From the NCBI GenBank assembly GCA_947169265.1, contig CAMVPC010000010.1, positions 26,937-90,936 of the forward strand: a DNA stretch of 64,000 nucleotides, in the 5' to 3' direction. This DNA comes from an uncultured Prevotellaceae bacterium. GTDB lineage: Bacteria > Bacteroidota > Bacteroidia > Bacteroidales > Muribaculaceae. Positions within the stretch are counted from its first letter, which is position 1; each line of letters starts with the position of its first letter. The position numbers were made by a program, and so were the translations under genes. Below, piece by piece: positions 48,817-57,349 of this stretch. The notes below the pieces were generated by a model. It was not told where the DNA came from. It worked only from the letters and a program-made list of their open reading frames with translations, and searched no databases.

Positions 48817-50859
48817 ATGGAAATTGACAGCAAACAAATGAACCGCGCGGCCGACAATATTCGCATCCTGGCCGCCGCGATGGTCGAAAACGCCAAGTCG
48901 GGACACCCGGGCGGCGCCATGGGCGGTGCCGACTTTGTGAACGTACTTTACTCGAAATTCCTCGTGCACGACCCCGACAATCCCCGCTGGTTTGCCCGCG
49001 ATCGTTTCTTCCTCGACCCGGGCCACATGTCGCCAATGCTCTATAGCGTATTGTTCATGACCGGCAAATATACCTTCGACGACCTCAAGGCCTTCCGCTC
49101 ATGGGACAGCATCACGCCCGGACACCCCGAGCTCGACGTGGACCACGGTGTGGAAAACACCAGCGGCCCGCTGGGACAAGGCCACGTGATGGCCGTGGGC
49201 GCCGCCATCGCCGAGCGCTTTATCGTGGCGCGTTATGGCGACACGTTTACCCATAAGACTTATGCCTACATCAGCGACGGCGGCGTGCAGGAAGGCATCT
49301 CGCAAGAAGCCGGGCGCCTCGCCGGCCATCTGGGGCTGAGTAACCTCATCATGTTCTATGACAGCAACGACGTGCAGCTCTCGACCAACTGTGACGCCGT
49401 CACCGGTGAGGACACCGCCATGAAATACCGCGCCTGGAACTGGAACGTGCTCGAAATCGACGGCACCGACCCTGTCGCCATCGCCAGCGCCCTCGAAGAG
49501 GCGCGGCGCGAGACGCGCCGCCCCACTCTCATCGTGGGCAAGACCATCATGGGGCGCGGTTGCGTCACCGAGCGGGACGACAATTTCGAGGGACAATGCA
49601 GCACCCACGGCAACCCGCTGAGCAAGAGCGGCGCCTCGTTTGAGCGCACTATCGCCCACCTGGGCGGCGACCCCGAGAACCCGTGGCAGTTGTTCCCCGA
49701 AGCCGAACAGCTATATAAGGAACGCGCACGCGACTTGCGCGCACTCGTGGCCGAGCGCCACCTCAAGGAACAAGCCTGGGCCGAGGCCAACCCCGAACAG
49801 GCCGCGCAGCTCAAGCGTTACATTGCCGGCGAGGTAGACCCGGTCGACTATGCCGCCATCGAGCACAAGCCCAACCTGGCTACACGCGCCTCGAGCGCCA
49901 ACGTGCTGGCGGCACTCGCCCGCCAAGTGGGCAACATGGTGGTGTCGAGCGCCGACTTGGCCAACAGCGACAAGACCGACGCCTTCCTCAAGAACACCAC
50001 CGCCTTCAAGGCCGGCGACTTCACGGGAGCCTTCCTGCACGCCGGCGTGAGCGAGCTCGCCATGACCGCCATCATCAACGGCATGGCGCTGCACGGCGGC
50101 GTCATCGCCGCTTGCGGCACCTTCTTCGTGTTCAGCGACTACATGAAGCCCGCTGTGCGCCTGTCGGCACTCATGCGTCTGCCCGTCAAGTTTATCTGGA
50201 CTCACGACGCCTTCCGCGTGGGCGAGGACGGCCCCACCCACGAGCCTGTGGAACAAGAGGCACAAATCCGCCTCATGGAGGAACTCAAGAACCACCACGG
50301 TGAGAACAGCATGCTCGTGCTGCGACCCGCCGACAGCGCCGAGGCCACAGTGGCCTGGAAACTGGCCATGGAGAACACCTCGACGCCCACCGCCCTCATC
50401 CTGTCGCGGCAAAACATCAACGACATCCCGGCACAGCACGGCGAAGGATATGCCGCACGCTACCGCGAAGCTCTCCAAGCGGCCCGCGGAGGATATGTTG
50501 TCTACCGCGACGACAACCCGCAAGTGGTGCTCGTGGGCAACGGCTCCGAGGTGAGCACGCTACTCGAGGCCGCACAGTTGCTCAAACAACGCCGCGAGCT
50601 GCGCGTCCAGGTGGTGTCGGTGCCTTCACTCGGCCTGTTCTTCAACCAGCCGCAAGACTACCGCGAGGCCACCATTCCGCCCGCACTTCCCGCCTTTGCC
50701 CTCACCTCGGGCCTGCCCTCCACGCTGTCGCGCCTGGTGCCCGGCGGCCGTGTCTACGGTCTCGACCACTTTGGAGCGTCGGCGCCCTACAAAATTTTGG
50801 ACAAAAAATTCGGCTTTGACCCCGAAAATGTGGCTTTAGAGATAGAAAAAATCCTCTAA
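48817..50859 (+). CDS. tkt: transketolase
   Basis: 680 residues, full length. NAKSGHPGGAMGGADF at the N-terminus, SDGGVQEGISQEAGRLAGHL for thiamine diphosphate and Mg binding (about 145-165), the pyrimidine-domain WTHDAFRVGEDGPTHEPVEQ (about 465-485) and a C-terminal domain with YGLDHFGASAPYKILDKKFG. It moves two-carbon units between ketoses and aldoses in the non-oxidative pentose phosphate pathway. Single gene between AT-rich spacers. Confidence 0.97.
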   Translation: MEIDSKQMNRAADNIRILAAAMVENAKSGHPGGAMGGADFVNVLYSKFLVHDPDNPRWFARDRFFLDPGHMSPMLYSVLFMTGKYTFDDLKAFRSWDSITPGHPELDVDHGVENTSGPLGQGHVMAVGAAIAERFIVARYGDTFTHKTYAYISDGGVQEGISQEAGRLAGHLGLSNLIMFYDSNDVQLSTNCDAVTGEDTAMKYRAWNWNVLEIDGTDPVAIASALEEARRETRRPTLIVGKTIMGRGCVTERDDNFEGQCSTHGNPLSKSGASFERTIAHLGGDPENPWQLFPEAEQLYKERARDLRALVAERHLKEQAWAEANPEQAAQLKRYIAGEVDPVDYAAIEHKPNLATRASSANVLAALARQVGNMVVSSADLANSDKTDAFLKNTTAFKAGDFTGAFLHAGVSELAMTAIINGMALHGGVIAACGTFFVFSDYMKPAVRLSALMRLPVKFIWTHDAFRVGEDGPTHEPVEQEAQIRLMEELKNHHGENSMLVLRPADSAEATVAWKLAMENTSTPTALILSRQNINDIPAQHGEGYAARYREALQAARGGYVVYRDDNPQVVLVGNGSEVSTLLEAAQLLKQRRELRVQVVSVPSLGLFFNQPQDYREATIPPALPAFALTSGLPSTLSRLVPGGRVYGLDHFGASAPYKILDKKFGFDPENVALEIEKIL

Positions 50860-50936
50860 CGAGGCGATTTTTCCACAAAAAAACGATTTTTTTTGGAATT
50901 TTAGTTTTTGTTTAAAAAAAAAGCTATATATTTGCA

Positions 50937-50944
50937 CAATATTT
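50937..50944 (+). promoter_or_regulatory. -7 element of the OmpA-family gene
   Basis: TATATTTG; a TTTG at 50907-50910 is 26 bp upstream, further than usual. About 60 nt leader. Confidence 0.5.
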
Positions 50945-51003
50945 TGAGAGAGAAGATTTATTAATTTAATGTTTAACAGATATTCAAAAAAAAACGTAAG
51001 TCT

Positions 51004-52218
51004 ATGAAAAAGATTACTTTACTTGCATGTGCATGTGCAATGTTCTTTGCACCTGCAGTGAATGCTCAGGACAACTGCGTTGAGGACCCCGCACAGGGCT
51101 ACATCTTCAATCGCTTCCAGGACAACTGGTTCATTGAAGGTATGGGCGGTGCCGGCGTTATGCTCTCGACCAACGACCAGAAGGCTGACTTCGGCGATCG
51201 CATTGGTTGGAAGGCTAACCTCGCAGTTGGTAAGTGGTTCTCGCCCATCGTCGGTCTCCGCGTTGGTGCCGAAATCAACAAAATGAAGGGTGTCGCCGCT
51301 CAAGTTAGCGGTTCGCTTGGTGTTCGCACCGACCGCGAAATGATTGACGGCAAGTATGCTCAAGATTTCAACAACATCGGCGCATTTGGCGACGCTATGA
51401 TTAACGTCACCAACTGGTGGTGCGGCTACAAGCCCAACCGCTTCTACAACGCTGTTGTTTACGCCGGTATGGGTATCCACTGGGTGTATCAGCGTGCAGA
51501 CCGCGGCCAAGGCGACTGGAAGTATGCCGGTGGCGCAAAGCACAGCCGCAACTTCAGCTTCCGTAGTGGTTTGCTGAACACCTTCGCCCTGAGCAACCAC
51601 GTGAACCTGCTGCTCGATGTCCGTTTCGACATGCTTCAGGACCACGTTGATGGCTCTGGCAACCGCACTTGGGTTGAATATCCCAGCGTGCTCCTCGGTT
51701 TGAGCTACAAGTTCAACAAGACCGAATGGAATGCTCCCTGTGTTCCCGTTTGCCCGCAAGTTATCGACAACAGCGCCGAGATTGAGGCCCTCAAGAACAA
51801 GCTGGCTCAGGCTAACGCCCGCATCCGCGACCTCGAGGCTCAACTCGCTGCTTGCCTCGACCGCGACGAGCCCCCCGCGCCCGTTGCTAAGGAAGGTCCT
51901 CTTGCTACCGTTTACTATCAGATTGGCAAGTCGGTTATCACTCCTCAATATCAGGAGGTTCTGGGTGCCGTTTCTGAGGTGATGAAGAACGAGAACAAGA
52001 ACTACGTCCTCACTGGTTGGGCCGACAACTACACCGGTACCGACGCCATCAACATCAAGCTGCGTCACGACCGCGTTAACGGTGTGAAGAACAACCTCGT
52101 TAAGCGTGGCATCGATGCTAGCCGCCTGAGCGCTGAGACCAACAACGAGAACCTCGTGAACCTCGGTCCCGCATGTGCTCCTCTGGGCCGCGCCGTCACT
52201 ATCGAGCGCGCTAAATAA
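51004..52218 (+). CDS. OmpA-family outer membrane protein
   Basis: 404 residues. Signal peptide 1-22 ending NAQ, an N-terminal beta-barrel region of about 220 residues (GMGGAGVMLSTNDQ, WCGYKPNRFYNAVVYAGMGI, LLDVRFDML and others), a coiled coil of heptads (AEIEALKNKLAQANARIRDL, about 258-285) and a C-terminal OmpA domain with LTGWADNYTGTDAINIKLRHDRVN, the peptidoglycan-binding residues Asp and Arg. Codon use is more biased to T/C-ending synonyms than its neighbours, typical of very highly expressed proteins. Major structural porin-like protein linking outer membrane and cell wall. Confidence 0.93.
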   Translation: MKKITLLACACAMFFAPAVNAQDNCVEDPAQGYIFNRFQDNWFIEGMGGAGVMLSTNDQKADFGDRIGWKANLAVGKWFSPIVGLRVGAEINKMKGVAAQVSGSLGVRTDREMIDGKYAQDFNNIGAFGDAMINVTNWWCGYKPNRFYNAVVYAGMGIHWVYQRADRGQGDWKYAGGAKHSRNFSFRSGLLNTFALSNHVNLLLDVRFDMLQDHVDGSGNRTWVEYPSVLLGLSYKFNKTEWNAPCVPVCPQVIDNSAEIEALKNKLAQANARIRDLEAQLAACLDRDEPPAPVAKEGPLATVYYQIGKSVITPQYQEVLGAVSEVMKNENKNYVLTGWADNYTGTDAINIKLRHDRVNGVKNNLVKRGIDASRLSAETNNENLVNLGPACAPLGRAVTIERAK

Positions 52219-52260
52219 AAAATAATTTAGTAAAGAATTATTTTGTTAAACATAGAAAGA

Positions 52261-52295
52261 CGTCTTGCTCCGTCATGGGGCAAGGCGTTTTTTTT
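52261..52295 (+). terminator. strong terminator of the OmpA-family gene
   Basis: 11-bp stem CGTCTTGCTCC / GGGGCAAGGCG (52261-52271 with 52277-52287, G-T pairs allowed) followed by eight T. Confidence 0.9.
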
Positions 52296-52324
52296 GCCCG
52301 TGAGGCAATTATTTTGTAATTTTG
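52293..52324 (+). promoter_or_regulatory. promoter of the MATE exporter
   Basis: TTTG at 52293-52296 (inside the T-run of the preceding terminator), 20 bp, TAATTTTG at 52317-52324: exact consensus, giving a short leader to the ATG at 52366. Confidence 0.75.
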
Positions 52325-52365
52325 CGCCATAAATCGTGCCCATCGGCGGCACCCCACTCCCAAAG

Positions 52366-53790
52366 ATGGCTACTGAAAACGCTTTACTGCAACTCATCAA
52401 GGACGGCAAACCCATGACCTGGGGCCAGCAGCTCACGCTCACGGCACAGCTGAGCGCGCCGGCTATCATGGCACAGCTGTCGTCGATTGTGATGCAGTAT
52501 ATCGATGCCGCCATGGTGGGCAGCTTGGGTAAAGACCCGGCGGCGGCCATCGGCCTTGTGTCGACCACGACATGGCTCTTCGGCGGCGTGCTCAGCGCGG
52601 CCGCCTCGGGATTCGCCGTACAGGTGGCCCACTTGATAGGAGCCAACGAACCCGAGCGCGCCCGCTCGGTGGTGCGACAGTCGATGGTGGTGTGCCTGGG
52701 GTTCGGCCTGCTGATAATGCTCATCGGGTGCGCCATCAGCGGTCCTCTCCCCCACTGGCTGGGCGGCAACGAGGCCATCAATGCCGACTCGTCGCGATAT
52801 TTCCTCGTCTTCGCGTTGTGCGTACCCTTCCTCGAGATGAGTTTCCTGGCGGGCGCCATGCTTCGTTGCAGCGGCAACATGAAAGTGCCGGGCGCGCTCA
52901 ACGTGCTCATGTGTGTGCTTGACGTGATTTTCAACTTCCTGCTCATCTTCCCGTCACACGAAGTGAGCATACCGGGAATGACCCTGCACATGCCGGGAGC
53001 GGGAATGGGCGTGCTGGGAGCCGCCCTGGGCACAGCGTTGGCCGAAGCCGTCACCTGCCTGCTCATGCTCTACTTCCTGTGGTTCCGCTCGCGCGAATTA
53101 CAGATGAGCCGCAACCGGGGCAGCTTCCGTCCCACGATGGGATGCGTGAAAAAAGCGGTGAACATTGGTCTTCCCATGGGATTGCAGCACATGCTCATGT
53201 GCAGCGCCCACATCGCCATCACCCGCATCGTGGCTCCCCTGGGCAACGTGGCCATCGCCGCCAACTCATTCGCCATCACGGCCGAGAGCTTATGCTACAT
53301 GCCCGGCTACGGCATTGCCGAGGCCGCTACAACACTCGTGGGACAAAGTCTGGGAGCCGGCCGCCGCGTGCTCATGCGCCGTTTCGCTTACATCGCCGTG
53401 GGCAGTGGCATGGCCATCATGACCGTGATGGCACTGCTACTCTACGGCGGTGCACAGTGGGTGATGCAAATGATGACGAGCGATACCCACGTGGTGGCTC
53501 TCGGGGCCAGTGTACTGCGTATCGAGGCTTGGGCCGAACCGCTCTTTGGCGCCGCCATCGTGAGCTACGGCGTGTTTGTGGGTGCCGGCGACACCAAGAT
53601 ACCGAGCGTGATGAACTTGAGCTGCATCTGGATTATCCGCCTCACGCTGGCCATCCTCCTGGCCTCGTCAATGGGCTTGCGCGGCGTGTGGCTGGCCATG
53701 TGTATCGAGCTGAGCGTGCGCGGCACCATTTTCCTGCTGCGGCTCTTGTCGGGCCGATGGGCGCGCAAGCCGGCACAAACCACTACGTGA
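52366..53790 (+). CDS. MATE-family multidrug/metabolite exporter
   Basis: 474 residues from the ATG at 52366; an upstream GTG at 52336 lies only about 12 nt beyond the -7 box and would leave almost no leader. Twelve membrane helices are readable as two six-helix halves (for example SIVMQYIDAAMVGSLG and NIGLPMGLQHMLMCSAHIAI mark the start of each). The Pro/Asp-containing first helix (QLSSIVMQYIDAAMVG) is typical. It exports organic cations or drugs using a Na+ or H+ gradient; the substrate is unknown. A DUF3737 gene follows on the same strand 54 bp later. Confidence 0.93.
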   Translation: MATENALLQLIKDGKPMTWGQQLTLTAQLSAPAIMAQLSSIVMQYIDAAMVGSLGKDPAAAIGLVSTTTWLFGGVLSAAASGFAVQVAHLIGANEPERARSVVRQSMVVCLGFGLLIMLIGCAISGPLPHWLGGNEAINADSSRYFLVFALCVPFLEMSFLAGAMLRCSGNMKVPGALNVLMCVLDVIFNFLLIFPSHEVSIPGMTLHMPGAGMGVLGAALGTALAEAVTCLLMLYFLWFRSRELQMSRNRGSFRPTMGCVKKAVNIGLPMGLQHMLMCSAHIAITRIVAPLGNVAIAANSFAITAESLCYMPGYGIAEAATTLVGQSLGAGRRVLMRRFAYIAVGSGMAIMTVMALLLYGGAQWVMQMMTSDTHVVALGASVLRIEAWAEPLFGAAIVSYGVFVGAGDTKIPSVMNLSCIWIIRLTLAILLASSMGLRGVWLAMCIELSVRGTIFLLRLLSGRWARKPAQTTT

Positions 53791-53844
53791 CAATAATTTT
53801 CAAAACATCATAATCTATAAAACTCCGTTAACATCCACCCTATT

Positions 53845-54690
53845 ATGAAAATCATCAAGAACCAATCATTCGGCGGCGAGCGCCCCTTGTTTGAATCCCA
53901 CCACTTGCGCCTTGAACAGGTCACTATCACTGAAGGTGAAAGCGGCCTGAAGCACTGCAGCGATATCGAGTGCGACAACTGCCATTTTGAAGGCAAATAT
54001 CCCTTGTGGCACGTCGATGGCTCGCGCCTCACCCGTTGCTATTTTGCTCCGGGTTCACGCTCGGCCATCTGGTACAGCAACGATATGGTGGTGCTTGACA
54101 CTGTCATCGATGCTCCCAAGCTGTTCCGCGAAATGAACAACCTGCGCCTGGAGCGCGTCACCATCAACGACGCCGACGAAACATTCTGGAACATCCGCGG
54201 CCTCAAGATGAACGAAGTGATACTGCGCGGTGGCACTTACCCCTTCATGGGAAGTCGCGACATTGTCATCGACGGCCTCGACAGCGACAGTAAATATGTC
54301 TTCCAGTATGTCAAGAACGTCACCCTGCGCAATGCCAAAATCACGACGAAGGACGCCTTTTGGGAGACCGAGGACGTGACCATCATCGACTCGGAGCTCA
54401 ACGGCGAGTACCTGGGTTGGCACAGCAAGAACCTCAGGCTCATCAACTGCCGCATTACCGGCACGCAACCGCTGTGCTACTGCCAAAACCTGGTGATGGA
54501 ACACTGCACGATGGGAGACGATGCCGACCTCGCCTTTGAGTACAGCACGGTGCACGCCACCATCGACAGTGCGGTGCACAGCATTAAGAATCCCACAAGC
54601 GGGGTCATCGAGGTCAAAAGCGTGGGCGAGATTATCATCGACGACAACGTGCGCCAGCCCAACGACTGCAAAATCATCACCCGCTCCTAA
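53845..54690 (+). CDS. DUF3737 beta-helix protein
   Basis: 281 residues, all built of short repeated strands with a near 22-residue period (for example SGLKHCSDIECDNCHFEGKY, LWHVDGSRLTRCYFAPGSRS, MVVLDTVIDAPKLFREMNNL, TFWNIRGLKMNEVILRGGTY), the layout of a right-handed parallel beta-helix and of DUF3737. No signal peptide. Such proteins often bind or modify sugars, but no catalytic residue is obvious. The next gene begins 30 bp on and may be in the same transcript. Confidence 0.88.
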   Translation: MKIIKNQSFGGERPLFESHHLRLEQVTITEGESGLKHCSDIECDNCHFEGKYPLWHVDGSRLTRCYFAPGSRSAIWYSNDMVVLDTVIDAPKLFREMNNLRLERVTINDADETFWNIRGLKMNEVILRGGTYPFMGSRDIVIDGLDSDSKYVFQYVKNVTLRNAKITTKDAFWETEDVTIIDSELNGEYLGWHSKNLRLINCRITGTQPLCYCQNLVMEHCTMGDDADLAFEYSTVHATIDSAVHSIKNPTSGVIEVKSVGEIIIDDNVRQPNDCKIITRS

Positions 54691-54720
54691 TTAGCATTTC
54701 ACCTTATTATATAATATGCT

Positions 54721-55887
54721 ATGACTTTCGATTTTGACCAAATCATTGACCGCTCGGGAACCGACTCCTACAAGTGGGACAACGCCGGAGGGCCCGATGT
54801 GATTTCGCTGTGGGTGGCCGACATGGATTTCAAGGCAGCACCCTGTATCCTCGAGGCCCTGGAACGCCGCGTGGAGCACGGTATTTTCGGGTATGTGAAC
54901 GTGCCCGAAGAGTTCTATAACGCGTTTATCCGCTGGTTCGACGAGCGCCACGGCTTCAAGATGGAGCGAGAATGGATGCTTTACTCGACCGGCGTAGTGC
55001 CCACGCTGTCGGCCATCATCCAGGCGTTGACCCTGCCGGGCGACCAGGTGGTGATGCTCACACCGGTCTACAACTGTTTCTTCTCGTCGGTGCGCAACAG
55101 CGGCTGCGAGGGCGTATCTGTTCCACTGGTATACAACAAAGCGACAGGCAGTTACGCCATCGACTTCGACGTACTCGAAACGGCACTTAGCGGCGAACGC
55201 GCACGCCTGCTGCTCTTTTGCAATCCTCACAACCCGGCAGGCCGCGTGTGGCGGCACGACGAGCTGGAACGTGTGGGACAGCTGGCGCTCAAGCACGGCG
55301 TGAAGGTCATCAGCGACGAGATTCACAACGAGATTGTGATGCCCGGTTACCGCTACACACCCATGGCCGCCGTCTCGCCCGAAATTTGCCACAACACGAT
55401 CACTTGCATTTCGCCCACCAAGTCGTGGAATATCGCCGGACTGAAAATCTCCTGTGTGGTAACCGACAATGATGAGTGGCGCGAGCGCATCGACCGCGCC
55501 ATCAACATCAACGAGATTTGCGACGTGGGGCCATTCGGCGTGGACGCGGCACAGGCGGCTTACTCACCGCAGGGCGCCGAATGGATAGAGCAACTGTGCA
55601 AATACCTCCGCGGCAATTTCCAGCTACTCAACGACTTCTTCAAGGCCAACTTCCCGCAATGGATAGTCACGCCACTCGAAGGTAGCTATCTCGTGTGGGT
55701 CGACATCAGCTCTACAGGCATGACGGGCGACGAAATCGCGCGGCTGCTTGTTGACAAGGCACGCGTGAAGGTCAACCCGGGTAGTATGTACGGTAACGAC
55801 GGAGAGCGATTCATCCGCATCAATATCGCCCTGCCTCGCGTGCGACTCGAGGAAGCGCTCCGACGCATGGCCCGCGTGCTGAAATAA
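54721..55887 (+). CDS. MalY/PatB-type cystathionine beta-lyase
   Basis: 388 residues, fold type I PLP enzyme. WVADMDFKAAPCI near the N-terminus is the MalY/PatB signature, FCNPHNPAGRVW and VISDEIHNEIVMPGYRYTPM follow, and the Schiff-base lysine is in ISPTKSWNIAGLKIS (about residue 237). It cleaves the C-S bond of cystathionine or cysteine conjugates to give homocysteine or thiols, pyruvate and ammonia. The exact substrate is uncertain, since relatives also act as aminotransferases. Confidence 0.93.
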   Translation: MTFDFDQIIDRSGTDSYKWDNAGGPDVISLWVADMDFKAAPCILEALERRVEHGIFGYVNVPEEFYNAFIRWFDERHGFKMEREWMLYSTGVVPTLSAIIQALTLPGDQVVMLTPVYNCFFSSVRNSGCEGVSVPLVYNKATGSYAIDFDVLETALSGERARLLLFCNPHNPAGRVWRHDELERVGQLALKHGVKVISDEIHNEIVMPGYRYTPMAAVSPEICHNTITCISPTKSWNIAGLKISCVVTDNDEWRERIDRAININEICDVGPFGVDAAQAAYSPQGAEWIEQLCKYLRGNFQLLNDFFKANFPQWIVTPLEGSYLVWVDISSTGMTGDEIARLLVDKARVKVNPGSMYGNDGERFIRINIALPRVRLEEALRRMARVLK

Positions 55888-55912
55888 GTCGCTCAAAAAA
55901 ACGATTCCATTT

Positions 55913-55943
55913 TTTGCCGTAAGAGATTTTTTGCTTAATTTTG
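55913..55943 (+). promoter_or_regulatory. promoter of the DUF3127 gene
   Basis: TTTG at 55913-55916, 19 bp, TAATTTTG at 55936-55943: full consensus, about 50 bp before the ATG. Confidence 0.75.
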
Positions 55944-55994
55944 TAGCACAAATCTCATCATTTTTTAACCATCAAACCAAAAACTTATTGCGTA

Positions 55995-56393
55995 ATGGAA
56001 ATACAAGGGAAAATCATACTCAAGTTGCCGCTTCAACAAGGCACCTCTAAAGCCGGCAATGCCTGGAAAAAGCAGGAATATGTGCTCGAAACCATCAATG
56101 AGCCCTATCCCAAAAAGGTGCACTTCGACTTCTTCGGCGACAGGGCCGACCAGTATCCTCTCGAAATAGGTGACGTCATCACGTTGAGCTACGACATCGA
56201 GAGCCGCGAGTATAACGGACGCTGGTACACCGATATCCGTGGCTGGAAGGCCGAGAAAACCACCGCCACGCCGGCCGGAGCCGCCGCTCCCGCTTCCGCA
56301 CCGGCTGCCGCCCCCCAAGTTGGTACCGAAGCCCCCATGACCGACTTCATGCAAGACGGCCCCGGCGACGGCAACGACGACCTCCCTTTCTAA
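55995..56393 (+). CDS. DUF3127 single-stranded-DNA-binding-like protein
   Basis: 132 residues. The first 85 form an OB-like domain (IILKLPLQQGTSKAGNAWKK, DFFGDRADQYPLEIGDVITL, GRWYTDIRGWKAEK) and the rest is an Ala/Pro-rich linker ending in an acidic tail, GDGNDDLPF. That terminus is the classical SSB peptide which recruits RecO, RecQ and polymerase subunits. It could act as an accessory SSB; DUF3127 members have no settled function. Confidence 0.9.
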   Translation: MEIQGKIILKLPLQQGTSKAGNAWKKQEYVLETINEPYPKKVHFDFFGDRADQYPLEIGDVITLSYDIESREYNGRWYTDIRGWKAEKTTATPAGAAAPASAPAAAPQVGTEAPMTDFMQDGPGDGNDDLPF

Positions 56394-56418
56394 ATCCCGC
56401 TTTTAGTATAAATCGACA

Positions 56419-56456
56419 CAATGTCTCTACGTTTCCCGATAGACGTAGAGACATTG
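56419..56456. terminator. long palindrome after the DUF3127 gene
   Basis: Perfect 14-bp inverted repeat CAATGTCTCTACGT / ACGTAGAGACATTG (56419-56432 and 56443-56456), ten-base loop, no U-tract. Could be a terminator or a dispersed palindromic element. Confidence 0.6.
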
Positions 56457-56572
56457 ACTTATAACCACAAAGTCCTCAAGTTTTTTTTGACATAGAGAAC
56501 ATATAGTTTTTCTTTTTAGACATAGAGACATACAAAAAGATAAAATACTTAAAATATATCTTCACTATAGAA

Positions 56573-56660
56573 ATATGTTCTTTATGTCTGATAATATATT
56601 CTTTATGTCTGATAATATATTCTTTATGTCTTTGTGTCTAATATATGTTCTTTATGTATA
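56573..56660. repeat. 21-bp AT-rich tandem repeat
   Basis: The motif TTCTTTATG recurs at 56578, 56599, 56620 and 56648, with the first three 21 bp apart and separated by TCTGATAATATA. Flanked by variants (CATAGAGACATA). No open frame crosses it. Confidence 0.75.
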
Positions 56661-56691
56661 ATGACTTGGGGGTTGGGTGATGGGATGGCGG

Positions 56692-57231
56692 TTAATTGGT
56701 GAGGAGTTGCCGGAGTAAGTGGCTGAGGGAGGACGGCAGGGCCGGTTGCGCCAGGGCGGCTTGTGCTTTCGCTTGGATCGCGGGAGGCAAGACGGCACGT
56801 GATACCGCCTGCAAATTGGCCACGAGGCGCCAACCGGTGTAAATAGTGAGAGGATTCTCTCCATCAACAAGGTGAGCGGCGAGAACCCAGGCGCCGGGAA
56901 GGTGTCGCAACAGTCGATGGCACAGCACATCGGCCTCCTCTTCGGTCAGCACATCAAGAGCCCACCGGTGAGCCTCTTCATCGCTCATCTCGCCACGCGG
57001 GAAGAGCATGGGGGCCGCAAGGCGGCACTCGCGGTGGTCACGGTCGTTCCACAGAGCTCGTGCCGAGCGGGCGTCGGGCGTGAACCGCGCTGCCACCTCA
57101 ATGATGTCGCTGAGCATGCAGCCCATGACGAAGGCGTGCGGGTCGCCGTTGCGTCGCATGGCGTCGGCAAGGATTCCGTTTCTTCTCGCGAAAAATTCCT
57201 TTTTCAAGGATTTAATAAAGTCTTCTTCCAT
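56692..57231 (-). CDS. AlkD/HEAT-like protein
   Basis: 179 residues from the Met at 57231 (MEEDFIKSLKKEF); the open frame upstream runs through a terminator stem. The middle part (DAMRRNGDPHAFVMGCML, RECRLAAPMLFPRGEMSD, DVLTEEEADVLCHRLLRHLP) has the helical repeat character of DNA-alkylation-repair-like HEAT proteins, but the AlkD catalytic surface is not clear, so function is uncertain. It stands alone between the tandem repeats and the DPP III terminator. Confidence 0.6.
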   Translation of the reverse strand: MEEDFIKSLKKEFFARRNGILADAMRRNGDPHAFVMGCMLSDIIEVAARFTPDARSARALWNDRDHRECRLAAPMLFPRGEMSDEEAHRWALDVLTEEEADVLCHRLLRHLPGAWVLAAHLVDGENPLTIYTGWRLVANLQAVSRAVLPPAIQAKAQAALAQPALPSSLSHLLRQLLTN

Positions 57232-57286
57232 TGTTTTTTTTGAGGGGGTGCGAGACCGCGTCTCGCGACAAATCACATCATTGAAA

Positions 57287-57331
57287 AATTTGCCCAACTG
57301 GGACTGGTTCTCGACCCCAATTGGGCAAATT
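57287..57331 (-). terminator. terminator of the pepC-DPP III operon
   Basis: Two-part stem: AATTTGCCCAA/TTGGGCAAATT (57287-57297 with 57321-57331) with TGGG/CCCA inside it; leftward it is followed by TTTTTC. Confidence 0.75.
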
Positions 57332-57349
57332 CCTTCGCTGTGAAAAAGA

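Noticed and set aside
56573..56660. Possible CRISPR array
   Set aside because: The repeats are contiguous 21-bp units without spacers of constant length, and no cas gene is present.
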